This document shows positions 1 through 8,386 of a stretch of 64,000 nucleotides of DNA, piece after piece (the first letter of the stretch is position 1; each line of letters opens with the position of its first letter). The DNA lies in assembly GCF_042752395.1 (NCBI RefSeq), contig NZ_JBHYXZ010000019.1, positions 1-64,000 of the forward strand. Reading direction: 5' to 3'. The notes beneath the pieces are model-generated. The model was not told the DNA's origin. It did no database searches and was given only the letters and a program-made list of their open reading frames with translations. The translations under genes were made by a program, and so were the position numbers. The stretch comes from Actinosynnema sp042752395. Lineage in GTDB: Bacteria > Actinomycetota > Actinomycetes > Mycobacteriales > Pseudonocardiaceae.

Positions 1-58
1 ACGTAGGACACACGCGTGTGTCCTACGTTCAGAACGCGTGTGTCCTACGTTCGGAACG
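1..58. repeat. Copies of the 22-bp intergenic repeat, with a 28-bp palindrome at the window edge
   Basis: Positions 1-28 form a perfect palindrome (GTAGGACAC on one arm, GTGTCCTAC on the other). Positions 31-52 match 21184-21205 exactly over 22 nt, so the element belongs to the same dispersed family as the array at 21.2-21.4 kb. It lies just 3' of the minus-strand SEC-C-like gene ending at 99. The palindrome may extend beyond the window edge. Confidence 0.8.
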
Positions 59-98
59 GGTGAGGTGAGCGTTCGGGGGCAGGTGGGGGCGATCAGGG

Positions 99-479
99 TC
101 AGGTGGGGGAGAGGTAGAGCCAGGAGCCGTGCTCGCGGACGAAGCGGCTCCGCTCGTGCAGCACGTCGTGGTGGCCGCCCACGCGGTAGTGGGCGCGGAA
201 CTCGACCGTGCCGGTCGACTGGAACAGGGTGCCGTCGGCGCGGTCGAGGATCTCCAGGCGGGTCCAGCGCTGCTCCGGGTCCAGCTCCAGCGACGCCGGT
301 CGGGTGGTCGGGTGCCACGTGGCCAGCAGGTAGTCCTCGTCGCCCACCGCGAACGCGCTGTAGCGGGACCGCATCAGCGCCTCGGCGGTCGGGGCCTTGC
401 GCAGCCCCCGGTGGTACGGGCCGCAGCACGCCTCGTACGGCTCGCCCAGCCCGCACGGGCAGCGGTCGGGCGCGCTCAT
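99..479 (-). CDS. YchJ-like SEC-C motif protein (UPF0225 type)
   Basis: A 126-residue protein of the YchJ/UPF0225 type; its biochemical role is not known. The N-terminus has a small cysteine knuckle (CPCG followed eight residues later by CC), the zinc-binding arrangement of SEC-C motifs. After it come the family landmarks LMRSRYSAF and YLLATWHP and an NTF2-like fold ending in FVREHGSWLYL. An upstream in-frame ATG at 527 is possible, but the ATG at 479 overlaps the preceding gene's stop by four bases (ATGA), which indicates translational coupling and fixes this start. It is the downstream member of a two-gene minus-strand unit. Confidence 0.85.
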   Translation of the reverse strand: MSAPDRCPCGLGEPYEACCGPYHRGLRKAPTAEALMRSRYSAFAVGDEDYLLATWHPTTRPASLELDPEQRWTRLEILDRADGTLFQSTGTVEFRAHYRVGGHHDVLHERSRFVREHGSWLYLSPT

Positions 480-781
480 CCGGGCCGATCGCACGCGGTG
501 CGGCCGGAACGGTCGTAGCGCACCCACGCCAGCGCGTTCTCCGCCTCCCGGTCACCGGCGGCGGCCTGCGCGGCCAGCGACGCGTGCACCTGGTACCGCA
601 GGTCGGCGGGCACGGCGGGGTGCGTGAGCAGGTTCGCGCGGATCGCCGGCCGCGGGTCGTCGGCCAGCAGCGCCAGCGCCTCGGCCGGCGCGGCGGGGTC
701 GGTCGACAACGCCTCGCGCACCGCGTCGTCCGGGTCGCCGGCCAGGGCCACGCCCCGCGCGACGGACATCGGTTCGGTCAC
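476..781 (-). CDS. Short leucine-rich-repeat-variant (LRV/HEAT-like) protein
   Basis: A 101-residue helical repeat protein of unknown function, with repeats such as LLADDPRPAIRANLLTHP that fit the leucine-rich repeat variant pattern (about 24 residues, with DP and an R-A-helix). The reading frame stays open upstream through the assembly gap, but that part is homopolymer noise. The GTG at 781 (VTEPMSVARG) is the best start. The stop overlaps the start of the YchJ-like gene by 4 nt, so the two are probably co-translated. The real upstream context is hidden by the gap. Confidence 0.55.
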   Translation of the reverse strand: MTEPMSVARGVALAGDPDDAVREALSTDPAAPAEALALLADDPRPAIRANLLTHPAVPADLRYQVHASLAAQAAAGDREAENALAWVRYDRSGRTACDRPG

Positions 782-1043
782 CGCACCAGGATATAAGGCG
801 AGCGGCGCCCCACCCGGTTTGTGCCCGGGCGCGGGGGGGGGCCCGGGGGGGGGCCCCCCTCGGCCCGGCCGTGGGGATCGGCGACCCGACGTTGGGCCGG
901 TGGGAGGTCCGGTTGGAGNNNNNNNNNNCCCCGGGGGCCCGTACTCGGGTTGGGCCCCCCCCACCTTTATCCCCGCGGCGGGCCCCCCCCCGGTGCCGGC
1001 GCGGGGGGGGGGGGGCCCCCGCTGCGAGGGCTGGGCTACGGCG
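782..1043. other. Assembly gap (N at 919-928) with low-quality flanks
   Basis: Ten Ns at 919-928 are flanked by long G and C runs (about 826-860 and 947-1020) that look like low-quality contig ends. No gene can be trusted here. The gap falls after the GH6 gene stop at 1044 and before the GTG at 781, so both neighbouring genes are intact. The true distance between them, and whether they are adjacent at all, is unknown. Confidence 0.9.
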
Positions 1044-2462
1044 TCAGCCGCACGCCGCACCGTTCAGAGTGGGAGAAGTGAACGGTGGGGTACCGCCGCT
1101 GAAGCTCGCGTTGTAACCGATGGTCGCGGTACCACCGGTCGCGAGCGCGCCGTTCCAGGAAGCGTTGCCGACGCGGACGATGTCGCCGCTGTCGGTCCAC
1201 GTCCCGTTCCAGCCCTGGGAAACGGTCACACCGGGCGCGGAGAACGTCAGGGTCCAGCCGTTGATCGCAGCGCCCCGGTTCTCGATGACGATCTCACCGG
1301 TGTAACCGCCCGACCACTGGCTCACCACGCGGTGCGTCACCCGGCATGCGCCCCCTGGAGGCGATGTGGTGGTCGTGGTGGTCGTGGTCGTGGAGGTAGT
1401 GGTGGTGGTGCTCGTGGTCGTGGTCGTGGAGGTAGTGGTGGACGTCGGGCCGGCGGCGATGGCCAGGTCGTAGGCGCGCTGCGGCACGAACTGGCCCGCC
1501 GGTGCGATGCAGCCGTCGGCCTCGCCGGGCAGCTTCACCCAGAGGAACCCGGCGATGCGGGAGTCGCCCGTGTTGGTCGTGCTGGGCGTGCCGATGGCGC
1601 GCCCGGCCGGGTCGCACCACTCGGTGCCCAGCGGGCCGTTGCCGTTGCGGCTGGTGTCGATCACGGCGGTGAGCCTGCCGTCGCCCACGGCGTTGAGGAT
1701 GTTCTTGGTGTAGGCCACCTCGTCGGACGTGCGGCGGTAGTTCGACACGTTCGAGGCGATGCCGTCGGCGCTGTTGGAGATGTCGGCGGCGCGCAGCCGG
1801 TTGGCGGCCTCCGACGGGGTCAGCCACGCCGAGTTGCCGATGTCGTAGTAGACCTTGGCCTGCCCGGAACCGGCCTTGAGCTTCTTGCCCGCGTAGGCCA
1901 TCGACGCCCTGGTCTGGCTCTGCTGGTCGGCGCTCTGGCAGTTGCTCATGATCGGCAGCACGTCCGGTTCGAGCACGATCCACGCGGGCCGGCCCGCCAG
2001 CCCCGCCGCGACCTCGTCAACCCAGGCGCGGTAGGCCTCGTGGGACGGCGCGCCGCCGCCACTGGCGCCACCGCAGTCGCGGTTCGGGATGTTGTAGACC
2101 ACCATGATCGGGATCTTCCCGGCCGCCGCCGCAGCGCCGACGTAGGAGCTGACCTCCGAACGCACCGTCGAGGTGTTGGTGGTGGTGAACCACCGCGCCG
2201 CCGGCACGGAGGCGATCCGGTCGCGGATCACCGCCGCACGGGAGTCGCCGGGGTTGGCGGCGACCCACCTGGCGCTGGAGGTGTTCGGATCGACGTAGAA
2301 CGCGGAGTCGGCTGCCTGCGCCGTGGTGGCGCCGCCGCCGAGCACCAGGGCCACCGCACTGGCGACCAACGCGCTGGACAGGGCACCGGCCGTGGCCAGC
2401 CTGGCCCTGTGCCGCGGTTGCCGGGCGTCGTGGCCGGTAACGTGCGTGATGTGTGCTCGCAT
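1044..2462 (-). CDS. cel6A: Secreted GH6 cellulase with C-terminal CBM2
   Basis: A 472-residue secreted GH6 beta-1,4-glucanase. Residues 1-50 are a long Sec-type signal ending TTAQA. The catalytic domain spans about 54-336 with both GH6 signatures: VVYNIPNRDCGG (general-acid candidate D129) and WIVLEPDVLP (D167), plus D269 in IDTSRNG. A Thr/Ser linker (339-367) leads to a CBM2 (372-472) with the usual terminal cysteines. The short catalytic domain resembles endoglucanase Cel6A of Thermobifida more than the long-loop cellobiohydrolase encoded at 28.5 kb; the symbol follows that scheme. The start ATG at 2462 is preceded by GAGGAC. A CelR-type operator lies about 45 bp upstream. Confidence 0.93.
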   Translation of the reverse strand: MRAHITHVTGHDARQPRHRARLATAGALSSALVASAVALVLGGGATTAQAADSAFYVDPNTSSARWVAANPGDSRAAVIRDRIASVPAARWFTTTNTSTVRSEVSSYVGAAAAAGKIPIMVVYNIPNRDCGGASGGGAPSHEAYRAWVDEVAAGLAGRPAWIVLEPDVLPIMSNCQSADQQSQTRASMAYAGKKLKAGSGQAKVYYDIGNSAWLTPSEAANRLRAADISNSADGIASNVSNYRRTSDEVAYTKNILNAVGDGRLTAVIDTSRNGNGPLGTEWCDPAGRAIGTPSTTNTGDSRIAGFLWVKLPGEADGCIAPAGQFVPQRAYDLAIAAGPTSTTTSTTTTTSTTTTTSTTTTTTTTTSPPGGACRVTHRVVSQWSGGYTGEIVIENRGAAINGWTLTFSAPGVTVSQGWNGTWTDSGDIVRVGNASWNGALATGGTATIGYNASFSGGTPPFTSPTLNGAACG

Positions 2463-2503
2463 CGGAAGGTCCTCGCAGCGTCGGTGCTGAACGGGGGCTG
2501 ACT

Positions 2504-2527
2504 CCACCTGGGAGCGCTCCCAGGTGG
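2504..2527. promoter_or_regulatory. CelR-type operator upstream of GH6 (24-bp perfect palindrome)
   Basis: The core TGGGAGCGCTCCCA (2509-2522) is extended on both sides to a perfect 24-bp palindrome. The core equals the operator established for the LacI-family regulator CelR in Thermobifida. It starts 4 nt downstream of the minus-strand -10 box, over the expected transcription start, as a blocking repressor site would. Confidence 0.9.
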
Positions 2528-2531
2528 CAGG

Positions 2532-2560
2532 ACTGTAGCCAGTCGGAAACGGTGAAGAAA
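2532..2560 (-). promoter_or_regulatory. Putative promoter of the GH6 gene
   Basis: On the minus strand a -10 hexamer TACAGT (2537-2532) follows a weak -35 (TTTCTT, 2560-2555) with 17 bp spacing. The same TACAGT is used in front of the GH9 operator at 5.26 kb. The position is inferred from sequence only. Confidence 0.55.
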
Positions 2561-2837
2561 AGAGGCCGTGATCGACCGGTGCCCCGCACCGGTTTATACG
2601 GTCCGTGAAGAAAACGCCGAATGAACCGCACCTGAGACCGGTCGCCTGCCGATGAACGCGGCGTTCGCCACTCACAGTCATATTTTCACCGCGCCATTGC
2701 GCCGTTCGAGTGAGTGAGACCCGGATCACGGCCCGTTCGAAGTTGATGTCGAAAAAGTTGTCGAATTAGGCCGTGTGATGGCGCTGGTGCTGCGCCGAAA
2801 AGCCCAAGTCTGGTGCTTTAAACCGGACATTCCTAGT

Positions 2838-2853
2838 CTGGGAACGCTCCCAG
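2838..2853. promoter_or_regulatory. CelR-type operator upstream of GH3-CBM2 (one mismatch)
   Basis: CTGGGAACGCTCCCAG, with a single change (A for G) from the perfect site, 41 bp upstream of the GH3 start. A possible -10, TAGTCT (2834-2839), overlaps its left edge. Together with the site at 2504-2527 it lets one regulator control both directions of the divergent GH6/GH3 region. Confidence 0.85.
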
Positions 2854-2893
2854 CCCTTCTCCCCGGACCCTGTCCCGACCCGGAGGCACCGCA

Positions 2894-5110
2894 ATGACGC
2901 GCAGCCCCTCCCGACCCCTCGCGGTGGCGGTGACGACGGCCCTCCTGGCCTCCGTCGCCCTCGCCGCCACCGTGCTCGTGCCGCACCTGCGACCCGTGGC
3001 CGCCGCCCAGGTGGCGACCCAGGCCGACCCGCGGGTCGAGCAGTTGCTCGCCCGCATGTCGCTCGACGACAAGGTCGGCCAGATGACGCAGGTCGACCGC
3101 GGCGCCCTCGCCGCCACCTCCGACCTCGCCACCTACCGGATCGGCTCGGTGCTGTCCGGCGGCGGTTCCGCGCCGAGCCCGAACACGCCCCAGGCGTGGG
3201 CGGACATGTACGACGGCTTCCAGCGCGCGGCGATGTCCGCGCCGCTGGGGATCCCGCTGATCTACGGCGTGGACGCCGTGCACGGGCACAACAACGTGCG
3301 CGGCGCGACGATCTTCCCGCACAACATCGGCCTGGGCGCCACGCGCGACCCCGACCTGGTCAAGCGCATCGGCGAGGTCACCGCGACGGAGGTCGCGGGC
3401 ACCGGCATCGACTGGAACTTCGCGCCGTGCCTGTGCGTGGCGCGCGACGACCGGTGGGGCCGCACCTACGAGTCGTTCGGCGAGGTCCCGGAGATCCCGA
3501 CCGCGATGACGACCTACATCGACGGCCTCCAGGGCGCGACGCTCGGCGGCACGCCCGGCTCCGTGCTCGCCACCGCCAAGCACTTCATCGGCGACGGCGG
3601 CACCGAGGGCGGCGACGACCAGGGCGACGCCCGGATCAGCGAACAGGAGCTGCGCGCGGTGCACCTGCCGCCGTTCCGGGCCGCCGTCGACCGGGGCGTC
3701 GGTTCGGTGATGATCTCCTACAGCAGCTGGAACGGCGTCAAGGCGCACGGCCACCGCTACCTGATCACCGACCTGCTCAAGGGCGAACTGGGCTTCACCG
3801 GGTTCGTGGTCTCCGACTGGGCGGGCATCGACCAGCTCGACGGCGCGACCGGGTTCACCGGCGCGGAGGTCGCCGCGGCCGTCAACGCGGGCATCGACAT
3901 GGTGATGGTCCCGACCGACTACCGGCGGTTCACGAGCCTGCTCAAGGCCGAGGTGCAGGCCGGCCGGGTCAGCACGGCCCGGATCGACGACGCCAACCGC
4001 CGCATCCTGACCAAGAAGTTCGAGCTGGGCCTGTTCGAGCGCCCGCTCACCGACCGCTCGCTCACCTCGACCGTCGGCTCGGCGGCGCACCGCGACCTGG
4101 CCCGCCAGGCGGTGCGGCAGTCGCAGGTGCTGCTGCGCAACGACGGCGTGCTGCCGCTGGCCAAGTCCGGCAAGTACTTCGTGGCGGGCAAGTCGGCCGA
4201 CAACATCGGCTACCAGAGCGGCGGCTGGACGATCACCTGGCAGGGCGGCAGCGGCAACACCACCCCCGGCACCACGATCCTGCAGGGCATCCGCGACCTG
4301 GTCGGCTCGCGCGCCACGATCACCCACGACCGCTACGGCGCGGGGGTCGACGGCTCGTACACCGCGGCCATCGCGGTGGTGGGGGAGACCCCGTACGCGG
4401 AGGGCCAGGGCGACCGGCCGAACGGCCTCGGCCTGGACCGCGAGGACCTGGAGACGATCAACCGGCTGCGCTCGGCGGGCATCCCGGTGGTCGTCGTGCT
4501 GGTCTCCGGGCGCCCGCTGGACCTCGTCGGCCAGCAGGGGAGCTGGAACGCGCTGCTCGCCTCCTGGCTGCCCGGCACCGAGGGGCGCGGCGTCGCGGAC
4601 GTGCTGTTCGGGGACTACAACCCGACCGGCAAGCTGCCCGTGACCTGGATGAGCAGCAGCTCGCAGCAGCCGATCAACGCCGGTGACGGCAAGCCCGCGC
4701 TCTACCCGCTGGGCCACGGGCTGAGCTACGCCCCGACCACGACCACCACGAGCACCACCACGACGACCGCCACCACGACCACGACGACGACCACCACCAC
4801 GGCACCACCGCCCGGCGGCTGCACGGCCACCGCCCGCATCACCTCCTCCTGGCAGGGCGGGTTCCAGGCCGACGTCACCGTCACCAACACCGGCGCCGCG
4901 CGGTCGAACGGCTGGACGGTCACCTGGACGAGGGGCGTCGACCACACGATCAACTCGCTGTGGAACGGCAGGTTGACCCAGAGCGGCACCTCGGTGTCCG
5001 TGGACGACGTGGGCTGGAACGGCGCGCTCGCCCCCGGCGCTTCGGGGTCCTTCGGGTTCACCGCGTCCGGGACGGCGACCCTGCCCGAGCTGACCTGCCG
5101 GGTTCGGTAG
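2894..5110 (+). CDS. Secreted GH3 beta-glucosidase with C-terminal CBM2
   Basis: A 738-residue exported GH3 enzyme, probably a beta-glucosidase or exo-beta-1,4-glucanase (cellodextrin to glucose). It has a signal peptide (about 1-37), the GH3 N-terminal barrel with GVDAVHGHNN and KHFIGDGG motifs, nucleophile D308 in VVSDW, and a GH3 C-terminal alpha/beta domain. A threonine linker (about 614-636) is followed by a CBM2 (about 641-738). GH3 beta-glucosidases are often cytoplasmic in actinobacteria, so a cellulose-anchored exported form suggests sugar release at the fibre. The start ATG has GGAGG 9 nt upstream. It is divergent from GH6 and upstream of GH9, with a CelR-type operator in front. Confidence 0.92.
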   Translation: MTRSPSRPLAVAVTTALLASVALAATVLVPHLRPVAAAQVATQADPRVEQLLARMSLDDKVGQMTQVDRGALAATSDLATYRIGSVLSGGGSAPSPNTPQAWADMYDGFQRAAMSAPLGIPLIYGVDAVHGHNNVRGATIFPHNIGLGATRDPDLVKRIGEVTATEVAGTGIDWNFAPCLCVARDDRWGRTYESFGEVPEIPTAMTTYIDGLQGATLGGTPGSVLATAKHFIGDGGTEGGDDQGDARISEQELRAVHLPPFRAAVDRGVGSVMISYSSWNGVKAHGHRYLITDLLKGELGFTGFVVSDWAGIDQLDGATGFTGAEVAAAVNAGIDMVMVPTDYRRFTSLLKAEVQAGRVSTARIDDANRRILTKKFELGLFERPLTDRSLTSTVGSAAHRDLARQAVRQSQVLLRNDGVLPLAKSGKYFVAGKSADNIGYQSGGWTITWQGGSGNTTPGTTILQGIRDLVGSRATITHDRYGAGVDGSYTAAIAVVGETPYAEGQGDRPNGLGLDREDLETINRLRSAGIPVVVVLVSGRPLDLVGQQGSWNALLASWLPGTEGRGVADVLFGDYNPTGKLPVTWMSSSSQQPINAGDGKPALYPLGHGLSYAPTTTTTSTTTTTATTTTTTTTTTAPPPGGCTATARITSSWQGGFQADVTVTNTGAARSNGWTVTWTRGVDHTINSLWNGRLTQSGTSVSVDDVGWNGALAPGASGSFGFTASGTATLPELTCRVR

Positions 5111-5131
5111 CGGCGGCCCGCGGTGACCTTC

Positions 5132-5145
5132 TGGGAGCGCTCCCC
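5132..5145. promoter_or_regulatory. CelR-type operator, distal site upstream of GH9 (one mismatch)
   Basis: TGGGAGCGCTCCCC differs from the consensus only in the last base. It starts 21 bp after the GH3-CBM2 stop and lies 145 bp (centre to centre) from the perfect site at 5276-5291, so a looped or cooperative arrangement is possible. Confidence 0.75.
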
Positions 5146-5240
5146 CACGCTGCGTCATTCGGCGCAGCGCGGGCCGACATTCGGCCCACGACCTGAGGGC
5201 TGCCGAGCCGAATTTGTCAAGCCTTTGTGGCTGAACCCTC

Positions 5241-5269
5241 TTTTCACGGTGTTTCGATGCCGTTACAGT
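5241..5269 (+). promoter_or_regulatory. Putative promoter of the GH9 (and GH48) unit
   Basis: TTTTCA (5241-5246), 17 bp, TACAGT (5264-5269). The operator begins 7 nt after the -10, so its left edge coincides with the expected start point. This is the clearest promoter-operator arrangement in the cellulase region. Confidence 0.6.
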
Positions 5270-5275
5270 CCCCGA

Positions 5276-5291
5276 CTGGGAGCGCTCCCAG
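5276..5291. promoter_or_regulatory. CelR-type operator, proximal site upstream of GH9 (perfect)
   Basis: CTGGGAGCGCTCCCAG, a perfect copy of the motif, immediately downstream of the TACAGT -10 and 35 bp before the GH9 start codon. Confidence 0.92.
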
Positions 5292-5325
5292 AAACCTCCA
5301 CCGCCCTGCCCCTCGGAGGCACCGC

Positions 5326-8268
5326 ATGCGACGACGCATGTCCGGGGCACTGGCCGGCACGCTAGCCGTGCTGGTCAGCGCCGCGACGCTGACCCCGTTC
5401 CAACCGTCCGCGACGGCCGCGCCCGCGTTCAACTACGGCGAGGCCCTGCAGAAGTCGATCTGGTTCTACGACGCCCAGCGGTCCGGCGACCTCCCCGCGG
5501 ACAACCGGGTCAACTGGCGCGGCGACTCGGCGCTGCGCGACGGCAGCGACGTCGGCCTCGACCTCTCGGGCGGTTTCTACGACGCGGGCGACCACGTCAA
5601 GTTCGGCCTGCCGTTCGCGGCCACGATGTCGATGCTCGCGTGGGGCGCGGTCGAGAACCGGGACGCCTACGAGGACTCGGGTCAGCTGCGGCACCTCATG
5701 GCGAACCTCAAGTGGGGCACGGACTGGATCATCAAGGCGCACCCGTCGCCGAACGTGGTCTACGGCCAGGTCGGCAAGGGCGACGACGACCACAAGTGGT
5801 GGGGCGCGGCCGAGGTCATGCAGATGGCCCGCCCGGCGTACAAAGTGGACGCCTCCTGCCCCGGCTCGGACCTCGCCGGCGAGTACGCCGCGGCGATGGC
5901 CGCGTCGTCCATGGTGTTCAAGCAGACCGACCCGACGTACGCGGCGACCCTGCTGACGCACGCCAAGCAGCTCTACAGCTTCGCCGACACCTACCGCGGC
6001 AAGTACAGCTCCTGCATCACCGACGCGGCCAACTTCTACAACTCCTGGAGCGGCTACCAGGACGAGCTGGTGTGGGGCGCGGCCTGGCTGTACCGGGCCA
6101 CCGGCGACGCGAGCTACCTGACCAAGGCCAAGGCGGAGTACTCGAAGCTGTCCACCGAGCCGCAGACGACCACCCGGTCCTACCGGTGGACGATCGCCTG
6201 GGACGACAAGTCCTACGGCGCGTACGTGCTGCTGGCCAAGCTGACCGGCGAGGCCGAGTACATCGCCGACGCCAACCGCTGGCTCGACTACTGGACCACC
6301 GGCTACAACGGCAACCGGGTGCGGTACTCGCCGGGCGGTCAGGCGCACCTCGACACCTGGGGCTCGCTGCGGTACGCCGCCAACACCGCGTTCGTCGCCC
6401 TGGTCTACGGCGACTGGCTGCGCGAGCGCGACGCCGCGAGGGCCGCCACCTACCACGACTTCGGCGTGCGGCAGATCAACTACGCGCTCGGCGACAACCC
6501 GCGCAACTCAAGCTACGTCGTCGGCTTCGGCGCGAACCCGCCGCGCAACCCGCACCACCGCACCGCGCACGGCGCGTGGGCCGACACCATGCAGGAGCCC
6601 GCGACCAGCCGGCACGTCCTGTACGGCGCGCTGGTCGGCGGTCCCGGCACCAACAACGACGCGTACAAGGACGACCGCACCGACTTCGTCGCCAACGAGG
6701 TCGCGCTGGACTACAACGCGGCCTTCACCGGCGCGCTCGCCCGGCTCTACAAGGAGTACGGCGGCACGCCGCTGGCCAACTTCCCGGTCGCCGAGGCCAC
6801 CGACGGCCCCGAGCTGACCGTGCAGGCGTCGGTCAACCAGAGCGCGCCCGGCTTCACCGAGATCAAGGCGTTCGTCATCAACAAGACCGCGTGGCCCGCC
6901 CGGATGTTCAACGGCTCGCTGCGCTACTACTTCACCCTCGACGGCGCCACCACGCCCGACCAGATCACCGTCACCACGAACTACAACCAGTGCGGCACGC
7001 CGACCGCGCCCAAGCAGCACAGCGGCTCGGTGTACTACGTGGACGTGCCGTGCCCCGGCGTCTACCCCGGCGGCCAGTCGGCGCACAAGCACGAGGTGCA
7101 GTTCCGCATCACCAGCGCGGGCAGCTGGGACCCGTCCAACGACTGGTCCTACGCGGGCCTGGGCACGGGCAACACGGTGGCGCTGACCGACCGCGTGGTG
7201 CTCGCCCAGGACGGCAAGGTCCTGTGGGGCAACGAGCCCGGCCCGGCGGTCGTGGACCGCGAGGCGCCGACCGTCCCGCAGGCGCTGCGGGTGGTCACCG
7301 GCTCGAACAACACCTACACCCTGAGCTGGACCGCCTCCACCGACAACGTCGGGGTGACCGGCTACGACGTGCTGCGGGCGGACGGCACGGTCGTAGGTGC
7401 CACGGCCACCCCGACGTTCCCCCTCTCCGGCCTCGCGCCCGGCGTGCACTCGTTCTCGGTGCGGGCCAGGGACGCGGCGGGCAACGTGTCCGCGGCGAGC
7501 ACGCCGGTCACCATCACGGTCGCCGACAACGGCGACCGCCAGGCGCCGACCGTCCCGGGTGGACTGACCGCCTCCGCGATCTCCAGCACGGGCGCGACGC
7601 TCACCTGGACCGCCGCCACCGACAACGTGGGCGTGACGGGCTACGACGTGCTACGGGCGGACGGCACGGTCGCGGCGACCACGACCGGCGTGAGCCACCA
7701 GCTGACCGGCCTCGCCGCCGACACCTCCTACACGTTCGCCGTGCGGGCCAGGGACGCCGCCGGCAACACCTCCGCGGCGAGCACCGCGGTGACGTTCCGG
7801 ACCAGGACCGGCGGGGTGACCGGCACGCTGGCCGTGCAGCAGCGCGGCAACGGCGGCGCGACCGCCAACCAGATCGGCGCCACGCTCGCCGTGGTCAACC
7901 GCGGCACGGCGGCGGTCGACCGGTCCACCGTGACCCTGCGGTACTGGTTCACCGGCGAGTCCGCGAACGCCAACTACCAGGTGTTCTGCGACTGGGCGGT
8001 GGTCGGCTGCGCCAACGTCCGCGCCACCGTGGTGAAGCTGCCCAGCGCGCGCACCGGCGCGGACGCCTACCTCGAGGTGTCCTTCGCCTCGGGCACGCTC
8101 GCCGCGGGCGCGAGCACCGGCGACATCCAGCTCCGGGTGGCCAAGTCCGACTGGTCGTCCTTCAACCAGGCCGACGACCACAGCTACCGGGTCAGCTCGA
8201 CCCTCACCGACTTCGACCGGGTGACCGCCTACACCGGCGGCGCCCTCGCCTGGGGCGTGGAGCCCTAG
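5326..8268 (+). CDS. cel9A: Secreted GH9 endoglucanase with CBM3c, two Fn3 and C-terminal CBM3
   Basis: A 980-residue exported cellulase of the processive endoglucanase type (Cel9A/E4-like). After a signal peptide (about 1-31) comes the GH9 domain (about 36-480) with DAGDHVKFG (D86, D89; catalytic base pair), the histidine region NPPRNPHHRTAHG and proton donor E458 in NEVALDYNAAF. A CBM3c fused to the catalytic domain (about 496-640) is followed by two closely related Fn3 repeats (about 646-825) and a second CBM3 (about 829-980). Thermobifida Cel9A ends in a CBM2, so the C-terminal CBM3 is a different choice from the other enzymes here. The ATG at 5326 (MRRRMSG) has GGAGG 6 nt upstream and is preferred over in-frame starts that lie inside the promoter region. 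Confidence 0.94.
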   Translation: MRRRMSGALAGTLAVLVSAATLTPFQPSATAAPAFNYGEALQKSIWFYDAQRSGDLPADNRVNWRGDSALRDGSDVGLDLSGGFYDAGDHVKFGLPFAATMSMLAWGAVENRDAYEDSGQLRHLMANLKWGTDWIIKAHPSPNVVYGQVGKGDDDHKWWGAAEVMQMARPAYKVDASCPGSDLAGEYAAAMAASSMVFKQTDPTYAATLLTHAKQLYSFADTYRGKYSSCITDAANFYNSWSGYQDELVWGAAWLYRATGDASYLTKAKAEYSKLSTEPQTTTRSYRWTIAWDDKSYGAYVLLAKLTGEAEYIADANRWLDYWTTGYNGNRVRYSPGGQAHLDTWGSLRYAANTAFVALVYGDWLRERDAARAATYHDFGVRQINYALGDNPRNSSYVVGFGANPPRNPHHRTAHGAWADTMQEPATSRHVLYGALVGGPGTNNDAYKDDRTDFVANEVALDYNAAFTGALARLYKEYGGTPLANFPVAEATDGPELTVQASVNQSAPGFTEIKAFVINKTAWPARMFNGSLRYYFTLDGATTPDQITVTTNYNQCGTPTAPKQHSGSVYYVDVPCPGVYPGGQSAHKHEVQFRITSAGSWDPSNDWSYAGLGTGNTVALTDRVVLAQDGKVLWGNEPGPAVVDREAPTVPQALRVVTGSNNTYTLSWTASTDNVGVTGYDVLRADGTVVGATATPTFPLSGLAPGVHSFSVRARDAAGNVSAASTPVTITVADNGDRQAPTVPGGLTASAISSTGATLTWTAATDNVGVTGYDVLRADGTVAATTTGVSHQLTGLAADTSYTFAVRARDAAGNTSAASTAVTFRTRTGGVTGTLAVQQRGNGGATANQIGATLAVVNRGTAAVDRSTVTLRYWFTGESANANYQVFCDWAVVGCANVRATVVKLPSARTGADAYLEVSFASGTLAAGASTGDIQLRVAKSDWSSFNQADDHSYRVSSTLTDFDRVTAYTGGALAWGVEP

Positions 8269-8279
8269 CACCCCGAGAC

Positions 8280-8320
8280 TCGGCACGGGGCGTTCTGCGC
8301 GCCCAGGCGTCCCGTGCCGA
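8280..8320 (+). terminator. Intercistronic hairpin between GH9 and GH48
   Basis: Arms 8280-8292 and 8308-8320 form a 13-bp stem with one G-T wobble and a 15-nt loop, starting 12 nt after the GH9 stop. There is no T-run. It could be an attenuator, an mRNA stabiliser or a terminator. The GH48 gene begins 67 nt later. Confidence 0.65.
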
Positions 8321-8386
8321 CCCCACTCCCCGCCACGCCCTTTCAAGCTCGCGGGTCAATGGCTGATCCGTGCAGGAGGAGGACGC

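Noticed and set aside
476..1060. Long minus-strand reading frame running through the N gap ahead of the LRV-like gene
   Set aside because: The upstream part is homopolymer noise; only the segment from GTG 781 has protein-like sequence.
1294..1983. His/Asp-rich frames opposite and alongside the Thr-rich linkers of the cellulases
   Set aside because: These are shadow translations of the ACC-rich linker DNA (also at 4735-4810 and 28930-29010).
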